A DNA stretch of 64,000 bases from positions 623,460-687,459 of the forward strand of contig NZ_KB895376.1 of NCBI RefSeq assembly GCF_000374825.1, in the 5' to 3' direction. The notes beneath the pieces were generated by a model. That model did not search any database. It was not told the origin of the DNA and was given only the letters and a program-made list of their open reading frames with translations. Shown one piece after another: positions 9,070 to 19,146 of this stretch. The stretch comes from Paenibacillus sanguinis 2301083 = DSM 16941 (GTDB lineage Bacteria > Bacillota > Bacilli > Paenibacillales > Paenibacillaceae). The translations under genes were made by a program, and so were the position numbers. The stretch's first letter is position 1; every line of letters begins with the position of its first letter.

Positions 9070-11262
9070 CTAGCTGTCCGTTAATCGCTTCACGGCCGCA
9101 ATAAGATGCCGGATAGCCGTTCGCGAGTGGCGATAGAAGGTGGGCCGACTCATATGATAAGCCTCGGCAAGCTGATTTTTATTCCTCCTGCGCTGCACAT
9201 AGCTTTCCCGCAGCAGTTGCTGCTCCATCTCTGTAAGCGGATGCTCGGGGGGACGCTCCATCAAAATCCGTTCGATTAGCTCCCCGATATTAACACCTCG
9301 CTGCGCAAGCGCCCGAACGGCAGAAAGCTTCTCCAAAGCAGCATCGTCGAATAGATGCCGCAAAACCTGCTTCATCTCCTGCTCGTCCAAATGAACAGCG
9401 GGAGAAGCAACAGTCGGGTTCAAGCTTGTCAGCGCTGGTTCGGGGGCAGTCCCCTCACCGGCGTTGTTATTATCGCCTACCTTATTTCCGCCTGTCTTCC
9501 GAATCACCTGCTGTATCCATGCATCAAACGAAGTTTGCCGGAAATCCAGCTCCCATTTTGTCCATGGTGCTGAGCCGTCCCGAGCACCATCGGCCCCGAA
9601 TAAGATGTTGTCATTTAGGGATGGAGCGCTGGCTCTCCGCTGGAAGCCGAGGAGCGGTAACAGGGTATTTAACTGGGGGTCGGCAGTTACTAGCATGCCG
9701 CGCAGGCCGCTTGTCATATACACCAGCCACTGCTGCATCAAAAGGGCGCCAAGCTCTTCCGGCTGATAAATCGTTTGGGTAACATCAACCGCAGCCAGCA
9801 GTACAAACAGCGTATCTGCCCCCTCCGGCGGGAGCCCGCGAAATTTGTCCGCCTCCTCTCCCAGCACCGCTTCCCAGCCTGGCGCATAGCGCTCAAACAG
9901 ACGAAGCGTACGGTCATGCAGCCATAAGCCTGCAACAAATCCAAGCGGCTCCCCTGTAGCATCACGCACAACGCAAATACCGTCAGGGCAGCAACGGCTG
10001 ATATCCTCCAATAGCAAATGGTAATCTTCCGGCTTAACGAGTTCCGACTGCCAGTCGGCTGCGGATACGGACGCAGCCATAAACCGGTGCATGGTTGGCA
10101 GGTCCTCTGGCTGGAAAGGTTCAGGCTCGGAGAGCCGTAACGTCGAGGAAAAATGAGCGTAAGCATGAACTGCTGGCAGGAATTCGCGATAAACCTCCAG
10201 CACATGAGCGGCTATGCGCATCTGCTGCCGCTTATCCACTTCATGAAACCGTTCGGCTAGCAGTTCAAGTGCCCTCCCCCTAGCAGCTTGGAACAATTGC
10301 GGAGAACGCTGCGCATAATCCTCCCGCAGAAGACGTGATGCCACATGATGCATGCTTAAGCCTTGTGACGTTGCACGAACGAAGGATAGCTCGGAGAGCG
10401 CATAATAGTTAAAATCGTTAACCGGATGTTCGAGCAAAAGCTCAAGCAGCCGCTGATCCGCTGCGGGGACCAGCGACAGCGCGGTCAAGGCAGGATATAA
10501 GTCTGGAGAAGCAGCTTCCTTCAGCAGATCCACGCTTAATAAAGCCGGAATTTCACGCAGGGAACCCGCCTGATTTCTGGCGCCCTGCTCCTCTCGGGAA
10601 CGAATGATCAGATCGGTGGTCAATGCCAGAAGAAGCGGGTAACCATCCGTTTTTTGTGCAATATCCATCCGCATATCAGGCTCAAGGCCACTGCCGCTTA
10701 AATATTGAAGCACCTCCTCGCGTGTGAACAGACGCAAAGGAATGGGCTCCAGCCTGGGGCCCCAATAGGGATTGGCGCGCCACTTGGCCGAAAGTCCCGT
10801 GCGAGAGGCGAACACCACCAATATGCAGGCCCCATCCAGTCGGGGCAAGAAACGGGAAAACAGCCACCCCTCCAGCCGCCCGATCCCTTCGCAGTTATCC
10901 ACCAGCAGCACCGTCCGCTGACGGGACAGTTCTCCGGCTATGTAAGTCAGCAGGGGTTGATCCGGGCTGCGCTTTCTGCCATATTCGCTCTCCAACATCA
11001 TTTCGAGACTCAGTAAAAAATCGCCGGATGTCGCACACTCACTTTGCCCATCCAGCCATAACGTCAGAACAGACGCGGCTTTGGCAAGCTGTGCCAGCTC
11101 CAGCAGCAGCGTGGTCTTGCCGATCCCCCCCATTCCTGAAACGGAAAAAATCCGGGGGCCTGCCTGAGGATCGGACAACCATTCCCCAAAGCTGCCCCGC
11201 TGCTTGTCAAATCCAATAACGGGCCGAGCAGAGGCACCGCGATTTGATAGTTCTTGCAGCAT
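9070..11262 (-). CDS. STAND-type ATPase with C-terminal helix-turn-helix (putative signalling regulator)
   Basis: A protein of about 730 residues. A Walker A loop GMGGIGKTTLL lies at residues 43-53, with a Walker B-like TVLLVDNCEG near residue 111, the arrangement of NB-ARC/STAND switch ATPases. The middle (about residues 240-360) is helical. About residues 395-590 contain a GNAT-like stretch (DGICVVRDATGEPLGFVAGLWL). The last 60 residues form a sigma-region-4-like helix-turn-helix with KNQLAEAYHMSRPTFYRHSR. I chose ATG at 11262 because the longer TTG reading begins inside the AAGGGGG ribosome site. It is divergent from the SLH surface-protein gene, which it may regulate; ligand and targets are unknown. 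Confidence 0.72.
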   Translation of the reverse strand: MLQELSNRGASARPVIGFDKQRGSFGEWLSDPQAGPRIFSVSGMGGIGKTTLLLELAQLAKAASVLTLWLDGQSECATSGDFLLSLEMMLESEYGRKRSPDQPLLTYIAGELSRQRTVLLVDNCEGIGRLEGWLFSRFLPRLDGACILVVFASRTGLSAKWRANPYWGPRLEPIPLRLFTREEVLQYLSGSGLEPDMRMDIAQKTDGYPLLLALTTDLIIRSREEQGARNQAGSLREIPALLSVDLLKEAASPDLYPALTALSLVPAADQRLLELLLEHPVNDFNYYALSELSFVRATSQGLSMHHVASRLLREDYAQRSPQLFQAARGRALELLAERFHEVDKRQQMRIAAHVLEVYREFLPAVHAYAHFSSTLRLSEPEPFQPEDLPTMHRFMAASVSAADWQSELVKPEDYHLLLEDISRCCPDGICVVRDATGEPLGFVAGLWLHDRTLRLFERYAPGWEAVLGEEADKFRGLPPEGADTLFVLLAAVDVTQTIYQPEELGALLMQQWLVYMTSGLRGMLVTADPQLNTLLPLLGFQRRASAPSLNDNILFGADGARDGSAPWTKWELDFRQTSFDAWIQQVIRKTGGNKVGDNNNAGEGTAPEPALTSLNPTVASPAVHLDEQEMKQVLRHLFDDAALEKLSAVRALAQRGVNIGELIERILMERPPEHPLTEMEQQLLRESYVQRRRNKNQLAEAYHMSRPTFYRHSRTAIRHLIAAVKRLTDS

Positions 11263-11431
11263 ATATATGCTCGCCCCCTTCAACCTTAAATTTTGTAATA
11301 TAAAAAATGAAACATTTTTGAGACTGTTTACAGTTATTTTAATACTAAACTAAAGGGAAGAGTGAATTCGATTTTCTCAATTTCTAATACTCATCATTTC
11401 TATCATTATATCGACTATGGAGGACTGTTTG

Positions 11432-14400
11432 ATGAAACCATTTTGGAGATTGCTGCTAGCTTTCATTTTGATCTTGCCCGCATTGGCCCCAACTCAGGTG
11501 AACCTCACGGCTTGGGCGGAGGATGATGATGCAGCTCCGCCGCTGGTCAACGGTTGGGTCGAGGTTTCTAACGCCCGGCAGTTGATTTATATAGACCGGA
11601 ACCAATCGTTGTATTTGGACCGGAACATTCAGCTAGTAAACGATATCGATCTGAACGGCTCTCCCTGGGTCCCTCTCGGGGGGAACGAAGCCCCGGCCTT
11701 CAGCGGCATCTTTGACGGACGCGGCCACCGGGTCTCCGGCGTGTCCATCGCGTCCGGAGATTTCAAAAAAGTCGGGTTTTTTGGAGAAGTTTCCGGCTCG
11801 ATTAAAAATCTTGGTGTCGATGTCCGGATTCAGGGAGGCGACGTTACAGGGGCGCTGGTCGGATTTCTAAACGGAGGCAGCATAGACCGCTCCTTTTCGC
11901 TTGGCAGCGTTCAAGGGAAAACCTCTTCAGAACGACCAGCCGATGAATATTCCTCAACCGGGGGCCTGGCGGGAGAAGCGATAAACTCGACGATATCCCG
12001 ATCATATTCCCTTGCCTCCGTTACAGGCAGCATCAGCCCCAACATCTATATCGGCGGCCTGGTTGGTTCACAAGGCAACGGAGAAATCCGCAATTCCTAC
12101 GCCAGAGGAAGCACGGTAGGTCCGGCCATTGATCGCCCGCCTTATTTGTTCTCCGGAGGATTATTAGGACTCATCGTGTACGGCCAGGTGAATAACAGCT
12201 ACGCTACAGGGTATGTCAACCGCTCGGGGACAAGCGGGTATGAGATTTATGGGGGATTAGCAGCCAACCTATTCGCCCAAGCATCCGCCAGCCATTCCTA
12301 TTACGATTCCGATACGACGGGACAAAGCGGAGACGTGGAAGGGATAACCGCCAAAACGACAGCCGAGATGAAGCAGCCCGGCACATACTCCGGCTGGGAC
12401 TTCTCCCATACCTGGGCTATATCACCGCTAATCAATGATGGATACCCGTACTTGCGCTCTGAAATTCTGACTGTGAATCTGCCTCATGCGTTTAAGGGCT
12501 CAACCTATTCAGCGAAGCTTGAGGCGTTTGACGGCTCAGGTCTGGGATTACTCTGGAGCGCAACCGGATTGCCGGATGGCCTGTCCATCAACAGTGAAGG
12601 AATGCTGCTGGGCAGCCCGGAACAAGCAGGCATATTTACCGTAGACCTGTCTGCCACAGATGCAGGATTCAACCGTGTTCACGCTCTTCTTCAGCTAAAA
12701 GTCGATGATGCAGCACCGGAGTTGTCCGCCTTCACCGTTGAACCGGGCAGTGTATATGGATCTGCCAAGGCAACAGCGATTCCTTCCTCACCGGAGCATG
12801 CCTTCGCTTACTCCCTAAACAACTCGGAGCCGCAGCGCCCTCTGCTTGGCGAAGCTCTGCCCGGGGATACAGCAGCCTACTTAACGGGGAGTGATATTGA
12901 AAACGTAAGCGCTGGTCAGTATTTAAGCATCTATGAAGTGAATAGCAATGGAGAGATTCAGGCCTGGGGCTGCCGTAAGCTAACAGCAAATGAGATCAAT
13001 AACACCGTTCCTCCAACAACCGGAGGCGTTACCGGAGTGGTGTATGGAAGCGAAAGCGGAGGTTCCCCACTAACCGGTGCAACGATTGCCATAGGTGGAA
13101 ATCAGACGACCGCCGATGCCCAGGGAGCTTTTATGTTGTCTGACATTCCGGAGGGAACGCGAACCCTCCATGCATCTGCCCGCGGTTATGTGTCCAAGGA
13201 CATCACGGTCCAGATTGCCGCAGGCGAGACAACTGATGCGGGGAGAATTGAGCTGAAAAAAGAAAGAAAAACAGGCGGAGGTGGAGGCGGAGGTTCCTTG
13301 CCTGAAAGTGACTCCGATAACACTAGATCGAATCCGCCAGCTTCACCACCCCCGATACCAACTCAAACGGTACAAATTAACGGGCAAAACGTCTCAGTGC
13401 CCGTTAAGCGGGAAGCTTCGACCGATGGACGACTCGTTAGCCGTCTGGTCCTTGACACAGCCATGACCAAAGCTATGTTTGAGAAAAACGATGCGGCAAT
13501 TCTCGAGGTGAACGGTACCGATACTCTGGTTAAGATCGATCTGCCGCTGACCGTCCTTCAGTATATCCTTGAGAATAGACCCGGGGCAGAGCTTATTATC
13601 CAAGTTGATGGAGCGAGCTATCGTCTTCCTTTAGAGTTGTGGCTGAATTCTCCCGGCGGAACGCTCGCAACTGTCGCTATCGGAAAAACAATGTCTGATT
13701 GGTCCGAGTCCATTGCCAGCACTTTGGGCAAGCAGGGAGTTGCCATGGTTACGGACGCAGTGCAATTCATGTTATATATCGATGATCAAGAGTGGAGCGA
13801 TTGGGGCAATTTGTATTTAGAGCGCTCGCTAACTCTGGACTTGGGCGCCAACCTGGATACCGATCCGATGCACTCCCCTGCCAACTATACCGTGGTATGG
13901 ATAGATGATCATCAACAGGCACATTTCGTTCCTTCTGTCTTCAAGACAGTTAACGGGGTCGCTTCCGCTGTATTTTACGCGCCGCACAACAGTCTTTATG
14001 CCGTGATCCGAACGGAACGATCCTTCTTGGATATTCAAGGCCACTGGGCACGGCAAGACATCGAGCTGCTGGCAAACAAGCTGATCGTGGATGGGGTAAC
14101 CAGCAATGCCTTTGCACCGGACCAGCCGGTCACCCGGGCTGAATTCGCCACGATGCTCGTGAATGCACTCGGCTTAATGGCCCATGACGGGAGCTCCACC
14201 TTCACCGATGTATTGCCACAGGCCTGGTATGCCGGATCAGTGGAGGCTGCCCGGCAAGCCGGACTGATCAGCGGCTTCAACAATGAAGCCTTCGAGCCAC
14301 AGGGTCTGATCAACCGTGAGCAAATGGCTGCGATGACCGCCCGGGCTCTTCATTTTACCGGGAATCTGGGGGATACTGCCGATCTTACAGTGCTCTCGAC

Positions 14401-14581
14401 CTTCAACGATCGCCAGGTCGTTTCGGATTGGGCCAAGGAGCCGTTCGCACAGCTGCTTGGGACCCAAGTTATGCGGGGCGTAACGGATTCGCTTTTGGCC
14501 CCGCAGAAGCTTGCGACCCGGGCCGAATGCGCCGCTGTTATACGCAACATGCTGCAATACGCCGGGTTTATTAACGAATAA
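11432..14581 (+). CDS. Secreted S-layer-homology protein with GLUG-type repeats and Ig-like domain
   Basis: A surface protein of about 1,049 residues. It has a signal peptide (hydrophobic LLLAFILILPALAP), then GLUG-like repeats at about residues 90-290, such as KNLGVDVRIQGGDVTGALVG and FSGGLLGLIVYGQVNNSYAT. A putative Ig-fold follows (LWSATGLPDGLSINSEGML), then a carboxypeptidase-regulatory-like domain (ATIAIGGNQTTADAQGAF) and a Gly-rich hinge near residue 612. The C-terminus carries three SLH modules from about residue 863 (FLDIQGHWARQDIELLANK), anchoring it to cell-wall polymer. The start is ATG 11432 with GGAGG 8 bases upstream; an upstream ATG at 11417 overlaps that site. Adhesin or glycan-binding roles are plausible; no catalytic domain was recognised. 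Confidence 0.85.
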   Translation: MKPFWRLLLAFILILPALAPTQVNLTAWAEDDDAAPPLVNGWVEVSNARQLIYIDRNQSLYLDRNIQLVNDIDLNGSPWVPLGGNEAPAFSGIFDGRGHRVSGVSIASGDFKKVGFFGEVSGSIKNLGVDVRIQGGDVTGALVGFLNGGSIDRSFSLGSVQGKTSSERPADEYSSTGGLAGEAINSTISRSYSLASVTGSISPNIYIGGLVGSQGNGEIRNSYARGSTVGPAIDRPPYLFSGGLLGLIVYGQVNNSYATGYVNRSGTSGYEIYGGLAANLFAQASASHSYYDSDTTGQSGDVEGITAKTTAEMKQPGTYSGWDFSHTWAISPLINDGYPYLRSEILTVNLPHAFKGSTYSAKLEAFDGSGLGLLWSATGLPDGLSINSEGMLLGSPEQAGIFTVDLSATDAGFNRVHALLQLKVDDAAPELSAFTVEPGSVYGSAKATAIPSSPEHAFAYSLNNSEPQRPLLGEALPGDTAAYLTGSDIENVSAGQYLSIYEVNSNGEIQAWGCRKLTANEINNTVPPTTGGVTGVVYGSESGGSPLTGATIAIGGNQTTADAQGAFMLSDIPEGTRTLHASARGYVSKDITVQIAAGETTDAGRIELKKERKTGGGGGGGSLPESDSDNTRSNPPASPPPIPTQTVQINGQNVSVPVKREASTDGRLVSRLVLDTAMTKAMFEKNDAAILEVNGTDTLVKIDLPLTVLQYILENRPGAELIIQVDGASYRLPLELWLNSPGGTLATVAIGKTMSDWSESIASTLGKQGVAMVTDAVQFMLYIDDQEWSDWGNLYLERSLTLDLGANLDTDPMHSPANYTVVWIDDHQQAHFVPSVFKTVNGVASAVFYAPHNSLYAVIRTERSFLDIQGHWARQDIELLANKLIVDGVTSNAFAPDQPVTRAEFATMLVNALGLMAHDGSSTFTDVLPQAWYAGSVEAARQAGLISGFNNEAFEPQGLINREQMAAMTARALHFTGNLGDTADLTVLSTFNDRQVVSDWAKEPFAQLLGTQVMRGVTDSLLAPQKLATRAECAAVIRNMLQYAGFINE

Positions 14582-14606
14582 AATACCGCCAAATCTATAA
14601 GAGGTT

Positions 14607-14847
14607 GTTCAAAAAGCCGTCTTCCCATGACGAAGCTGTTCGAGGAGTAGATTCGACATCGAATCTTGAATTCAGCCGGGCCAAGCGTATGCTTCCGTAG
14701 CATGTTTCTTGCAGAAACATTGGAGTTGCTCACGTACCCAATACGTACACTTCGCTACTCAGTCCCTGGCTTCATTCAACTCAAGCGTTTTGAAAAAACG
14801 CACATCGGAAGCATAAGCTTCGGTCCTGCAAACCCTACTTTTTGAAC
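14607..14847 (+). repeat. Dispersed intergenic repeat, copy A (full length, inverted ends)
   Basis: A 241-base non-coding element bounded by a perfect 10-base inverted pair, GTTCAAAAAG (14607-14616) and CTTTTTGAAC (14838-14847). Internal blocks recur at two other places. CATCGAATCTTGAATTCAGC and GCATGTTTCTTGCAGAAACA match copy C; CTCAAGCGTTTTGAAAAAAC, ACATCGGAAGC and CTTTTTGAACACGCACT match copy B. It lies just downstream of the SLH gene. The inverted ends suggest a MITE-like or folded-RNA element. Confidence 0.75.
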
Positions 14848-14867
14848 ACGCACTAAAGGTAAAACAC

Positions 14868-14915
14868 AAGGGGCTGCCAGTAGTCAGTGTTCACTGACTT
14901 GCTGAGCAGCCCCTT
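14868..14915 (-). terminator. Terminator-like hairpin downstream of araA
   Basis: AAGGGGCTGC at 14868-14877 pairs with GCAGCCCCTT at 14906-14915, with an inner GTCAGTG/CACTGAC stem. It lies about 100 bases after the araA stop. The following T-rich stretch on the minus strand (TTGTGTTTTA) is modest. Together with the repeat, it accounts for the non-coding interval 14582-15017. Confidence 0.6.
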
Positions 14916-15017
14916 GGAAATATGGTGAACAAGTTGACGTAGCCCCTTATTGTTCACCGCGCTTTTAGTGAGCTCCGGTCATTTTTTCCCATTGCTCACT
15001 TTGCATAAAATGCCTGA

Positions 15018-16442
15018 TTACTTAATAATAACGTAATCCAAATTCACCAGCTTCGCATACGTAACCACTTGATCTGTGGTCAGATTCAAGGACACGACCG
15101 TATGGTGTCCGCCTCCGTTCTCGATCCAGGCCTTTACCCCGTCCTGGAAGTTCGGCTTCACCTTCCATAACACACGGGCCACCGGCAGGTTAGGAGCCGG
15201 AACCGTAGGCTCAAAGGCTGTCACTTCGTTAATCAGCAGCTTGTAATGGGTCCCGAAGTCGGCCATCGACACCACAACGCCTTCCCCGGCCTTGCCATCA
15301 AACACAAGACGAGCCGGGTCTTCCCGATCACCAATGCCCAGTGGCGATACCAGAATTTTAGGCTTGTTACTAGCCAGACTTGGATCGACCTCCAGCATAT
15401 GAGATTGCAGAATTGCCTCCTGACCTGTGGCCATCTCGTACGTATAATCCTCCATGAAGCCGGTATTCTGGTTATGGCTCATCACCTTCAGCAAGCGATC
15501 CAGCGCCGCTGTTTTCCAGTCGCCTTCCCCGGCAAAGCCATACCCTTGGGCCATCAAACGTTGTACCGCCAGACCCGGCAGCTGCTTCATGCCGTGCAGG
15601 TCCTGGAAATTCGAGGTAAATGCATTGTAGCCACCCTGATCGAGGAAGCGCTTCAAGGCAATTTCATAGCTTGCCTGCACCTTGACGCTGGCTTCCCAAG
15701 CTTCCTTGCTATAGTTGCCATAGTCGAAATCGTACAGCTTTTCATATTCCGCAAATAAGGCGTCAATCTCTTCATCCGTCACAGCATTTACATACGCTAC
15801 CAAATCACCAATTCCAAAATAGTCGACCGTCCAGCCGAACTGGATTTGAGCTTCGACCTTGTCGCCCTCGGTGACTCCCACATCGCGCATATTATCGCCA
15901 AAACGCGCCACCTTGATGTTGAAGCTCTCATTGTAAGCTACAGCTACATCCATCCAATCGGCAATCTGCTGCCGTACCTCCGGACGCTCCCAATAGCCAA
16001 CTACCACTTTGTTCTGCTTTTGCAACCTTGCATTAATAAACCCATATTCACGGTCACCGTGTGCCGCCTGATTCAGGTTCATAAAGTCCATATCGATGGT
16101 CGCCCAAGGAATGCTTTCATTATATTGGGTAGCCAGATGAAGCAAAGGCTTCTGTAATAGCTTTGTACCGCGAATCCACATCTTGGCCGGGGAGAACGTA
16201 TGCATCCAGGTAATCACACCCGCCACTTCGTCCCGATAGTTGACTTCCTTCATGATGGAAGTAATCTTGTCCGCACTCACGGCTAAATCCTGCAATACTA
16301 GCGGATATGGCAAGACACCGCTTTTGTTCAATGCATCGGTCATCGTCTGAGCATGGGCCTTCACCTCGGCAAGAACCTCTTCCCCATACAAATGCTGCGA
16401 CCCCACGACAAACCAGAATTGCTTGGCAATGGCTGTTGACAT
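15018..16442 (-). CDS. araA: L-arabinose isomerase
   Basis: Converts L-arabinose to L-ribulose, first step of the isomerase pathway, in the cytoplasm with Mn2+. The 474 residues match the usual length. Signature [15 protein letters not shown] is at the N-terminus. Metal and catalytic residues are seen in [13 protein letters not shown] (Glu near 303), [10 protein letters not shown] (Glu near 330), [11 protein letters not shown] (His near 347) and GGGHHTVVS near residue 447. I chose ATG 16442 ([10 protein letters not shown]), since GAGG is spaced for it, whereas the ATG 9 bases upstream abuts the ribosome site. It is the last gene of the araD-araA group and follows araD by about 140 bases. Confidence 0.97.
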   Translation of the reverse strand: MSTAIAKQFWFVVGSQHLYGEEVLAEVKAHAQTMTDALNKSGVLPYPLVLQDLAVSADKITSIMKEVNYRDEVAGVITWMHTFSPAKMWIRGTKLLQKPLLHLATQYNESIPWATIDMDFMNLNQAAHGDREYGFINARLQKQNKVVVGYWERPEVRQQIADWMDVAVAYNESFNIKVARFGDNMRDVGVTEGDKVEAQIQFGWTVDYFGIGDLVAYVNAVTDEEIDALFAEYEKLYDFDYGNYSKEAWEASVKVQASYEIALKRFLDQGGYNAFTSNFQDLHGMKQLPGLAVQRLMAQGYGFAGEGDWKTAALDRLLKVMSHNQNTGFMEDYTYEMATGQEAILQSHMLEVDPSLASNKPKILVSPLGIGDREDPARLVFDGKAGEGVVVSMADFGTHYKLLINEVTAFEPTVPAPNLPVARVLWKVKPNFQDGVKAWIENGGGHHTVVSLNLTTDQVVTYAKLVNLDYVIIK

Positions 16443-16582
16443 GTTATTCATCCTCTTCCCTTTTAATTTTATTGGATACGTTGGGCTCTAAACCAAAAAT
16501 CAGCGGTTGGCATTAGGACAAGAAGGTGCTGCGGGTCGGAGCGTTCTTCCCGATCGCTGCCCCCCGGGTGCTTGAGCCATTT

Positions 16583-17278
16583 CTATTTCTGCCCGTAATA
16601 GGCGTCCTTGCCATGCTTGCGCAAGTAGTGCTTATCCAGAATGTATTGCGGCAGGTCCTCGGCAGATGGGTTCAATTGCCGCGCCAACAAATTCATCTTT
16701 GCGACTTCCTCCAGTACGACGGTATTCATCACAGCAGATTTCGCATCCTTGCCCCAGGTAAAAGGTGCATGCCCCTTGAGCAAAACCCCGGGCACCGCCA
16801 TAACATCCAGACCCCGCTCTTCAAAGGTTTCAATAATGAGCCGTCCCGTCTCCGCCTCGTAGCCGCCATCAACCTCCGCTTGAGTTAGAAAGCGGGTGCA
16901 AGGCACCGCTCCATAGAAGGTGTCGGCATGTGTCGTTCCCATCACCGAGAGATCCAGTCCTGCCTGCGCCCAGGCTGTTGCCCAGGTGGAGTGTGTATGC
17001 ACGATACCGCCGATTTCCTCGTAATGCTTGTAGAGCACGGCATGGGTAGCTGTATCTGAGGAAGGTCTAAGCTCCCCTTCCACTACGTTGCCGTCGAAAT
17101 CAACAACCACCATATCGCTGGGCTTCATGGTCTCGTAGCTTACACCGCTAGGTTTGATCACAAACAAACGGCTCTCGCGGTCAACAGCACTCACATTGCC
17201 CCAGGTGAATTTCACCAGGCCCTGCTTGGGCAGCTCCAAATTTGCTTCATATACCTGTTCCTTTAATCGCTCTAACAC
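16583..17278 (-). CDS. araD: L-ribulose-5-phosphate 4-epimerase
   Basis: Converts L-ribulose 5-phosphate to D-xylulose 5-phosphate, which enters the pentose phosphate pathway. The 231 residues are a class II aldolase fold of normal length. Motifs: [10 protein letters not shown] near residue 24, KPSGVSYE near 42, zinc-binding [13 protein letters not shown] near residue 93, and [11 protein letters not shown] with the third histidine near residue 169. It ends at 16583 and starts at 17278, one base after the stop of the upstream kinase gene, so the two are translationally coupled. Confidence 0.96.
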   Translation of the reverse strand: MLERLKEQVYEANLELPKQGLVKFTWGNVSAVDRESRLFVIKPSGVSYETMKPSDMVVVDFDGNVVEGELRPSSDTATHAVLYKHYEEIGGIVHTHSTWATAWAQAGLDLSVMGTTHADTFYGAVPCTRFLTQAEVDGGYEAETGRLIIETFEERGLDVMAVPGVLLKGHAPFTWGKDAKSAVMNTVVLEEVAKMNLLARQLNPSAEDLPQYILDKHYLRKHGKDAYYGQK

Positions 17279-17279
17279 G

Positions 17280-18893
17280 TCAAGCCCTCCCGTTCTCCAC
17301 CAGATGATCTATGGCTGCCTGCTCAATCGCCAGCCCCTTAATATAACGCTCCATAAAGAGTTCGAAGCCCTTAACATCTGCTATATCCGGTTGTATTTGC
17401 TGCCCTGCCACGTCCTTAAAGACCTCACTTGCCAGAAAATGATCCAGATTCTCCGTCTGACCCCGATTCAACATATAGGATGCCAGGATCGCCATTCCCC
17501 AAGCCCCGCCTTCTCCGGCATTGTCCATCACAGAGACCGGCACATTCAGGGCAGCCGCTACCATCTTCTGCCCGACGACCGGCGTCTTGAATAGTCCGCC
17601 ATGAGCCAGAATGCTGTCGATAGCCACATGCTCCTTCTTGGTCAGAATATCCATGCCAATCTTAAGAGCACCAAAAGCGGTGAACAGATGAACCCGCATA
17701 AAGTTAGCCAAGCTGAACCGACTCTCCGGCGAGCGGACGAACAGCGGTCTTCCCTTCGGCATGCCCGTAATATTCTCGCCCGAAAAATAACCGTAGCTCA
17801 GCAAGCCGCCTCCGTCAGAATCAGCCTCCAATGCCTTGTTGAACAGCACGCCAAACAGCTCATCCGGGTTGGCCTTCTGCCCCATCGCTTCATAGAACTC
17901 ACGGAACAAGCCCATCCATGCATTGATATCGCTAGAACAGTTATTGGCATGCACCATGCCCACCGGACTTCCATCCGGTGTAGTCACCATGTCGATCTCC
18001 GGGTAAACAGCACTCAGGTCCTTCTCCAACACAATCATGGCAAACACCGATGTGCCTACCGAAATGTTGCCTGTCCGCTTTCTTACGCTGTTCGTAGCTA
18101 CCATGCCTGTTCCAGCATCGCCCTCCGGAGCACATAGCGGTATGCCTGGCTGCAAATCCCCCGCTGGGTCCAGCAGCTTCGCTCCGGCAGCCGTAAGCTC
18201 CCCTGCCCGCTCCCCGGCCAGACAAACCTTGGGCAGAATCTGCTCCAGCTTCCAAGGGTAACCCTGGTCCGCCACAAGCTCGTCGAACTGCCGAATCATC
18301 CCGACATGATAATTCCGCGCACCTTCATCAATAGGAAACATACCGGATGCATCCCCGATGCCCAGCGATTTTTCCCCGGTCAATAGCCAATGAATATAAC
18401 CGGCCAGTGTAGTGATAAAGTCGACTTCCGGCACATGCTCCTCCCGGTTCAGAATCGCCTGATAGAGATGGGCAATACTCCAACGCTCAGGAATATTGAA
18501 TTGGAACAGCTGCGTTAATGCCTTGGCTGCATCACCCGTATTCGCATTGCGCCAAGTACGGAAGGGAACCAACAGCCCCCCCTTGCGGTCAAAGGCCATA
18601 TATCCATGCATCATAGCGGAGAACCCAATCGAACCGACCGTTTGCAGCTTAATGCTGTATTTTTGCGCGATTTCCTGCTTCATTTCCTGATAAGCCGTTG
18701 GCAGTCCCTTCAGAATTTCTTCCAGGCTGTATGTCCAATACCCGTCTACCAACTGATTCTCCCATTCATAACTTCCCGAGGCGATCGTCTCAAAACGACG
18801 GTTAATCAGCACCGCCTTAATCCGCGTAGACCCCAGTTCAATCCCAAGCGAAGTCTCACCTTGTTCGATCGCTTGTCTGATGGCCTGATCCAT
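17280..18893 (-). CDS. FGGY-family carbohydrate kinase, probable L-ribulokinase
   Basis: By position between the ara operators and araD, it should phosphorylate L-ribulose. The 537 residues carry FGGY-kinase features: N-terminal phosphate-binding motif [15 protein letters not shown] near residue 16, and C-terminal [14 protein letters not shown] near residue 461. The N-terminal motif is not the usual AraB form, so this appears to be a non-orthologous ribulokinase; from memory, a kinase of this role called AraK is reported in Clostridium acetobutylicum. The start is ATG 18893, 9 bases after GGGGAGAG; longer in-frame readings run into the operator region. An annotation as xylulokinase-like is the alternative. 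Confidence 0.8.
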   Translation of the reverse strand: MDQAIRQAIEQGETSLGIELGSTRIKAVLINRRFETIASGSYEWENQLVDGYWTYSLEEILKGLPTAYQEMKQEIAQKYSIKLQTVGSIGFSAMMHGYMAFDRKGGLLVPFRTWRNANTGDAAKALTQLFQFNIPERWSIAHLYQAILNREEHVPEVDFITTLAGYIHWLLTGEKSLGIGDASGMFPIDEGARNYHVGMIRQFDELVADQGYPWKLEQILPKVCLAGERAGELTAAGAKLLDPAGDLQPGIPLCAPEGDAGTGMVATNSVRKRTGNISVGTSVFAMIVLEKDLSAVYPEIDMVTTPDGSPVGMVHANNCSSDINAWMGLFREFYEAMGQKANPDELFGVLFNKALEADSDGGGLLSYGYFSGENITGMPKGRPLFVRSPESRFSLANFMRVHLFTAFGALKIGMDILTKKEHVAIDSILAHGGLFKTPVVGQKMVAAALNVPVSVMDNAGEGGAWGMAILASYMLNRGQTENLDHFLASEVFKDVAGQQIQPDIADVKGFELFMERYIKGLAIEQAAIDHLVENGRA

Positions 18894-18954
18894 ATTTATC
18901 CGCTCTCCCCTTTCAAGAAGGTGCCTGCTTGTTTTTACAGCCCTAGTATAGTTT

Positions 18955-19119
18955 TTTGTTCGTACATTTGTCAATGATATACAAGATTTATACATACAAA
19001 TATAGGGCACTGGTAAAATATTTTTATTTCTATATAATGTTTATACATAATAATATTTATACATATGATATCAACTGGAGTGTTATCCCTGCTCTGTCTA
19101 TAAATTTGTACATACAACT
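18955..19119. promoter_or_regulatory. Cluster of AraR-like operators in the divergent ara promoter region
   Basis: At least three strong sites resemble the known AraR palindrome (ATTTGTACGTACAAAT type): TTTGTTCGTACATTTG at 18955-18970, ATTTATACATACAAAT at 18986-19001, and ATTTGTACATACAACT at 19104-19119. Two weaker half-matching sites (TTTATACATA) lie near 19040-19066. They fill the 253-base gap between the divergent kinase and araR genes. Repression by AraR, relieved by L-arabinose, and araR autoregulation are inferred from this layout. Confidence 0.8.
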
Positions 19120-19146
19120 ATTTGCCCTGGAAAGAAGTGAAGTTTA

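Noticed and set aside
14237..14733. Overlapping minus-strand open frames opposite the SLH C-terminus and repeat A
   Set aside because: Shadows of the SLH-coding strand; part lies in the non-coding repeat, and no ribosome sites are convincing.
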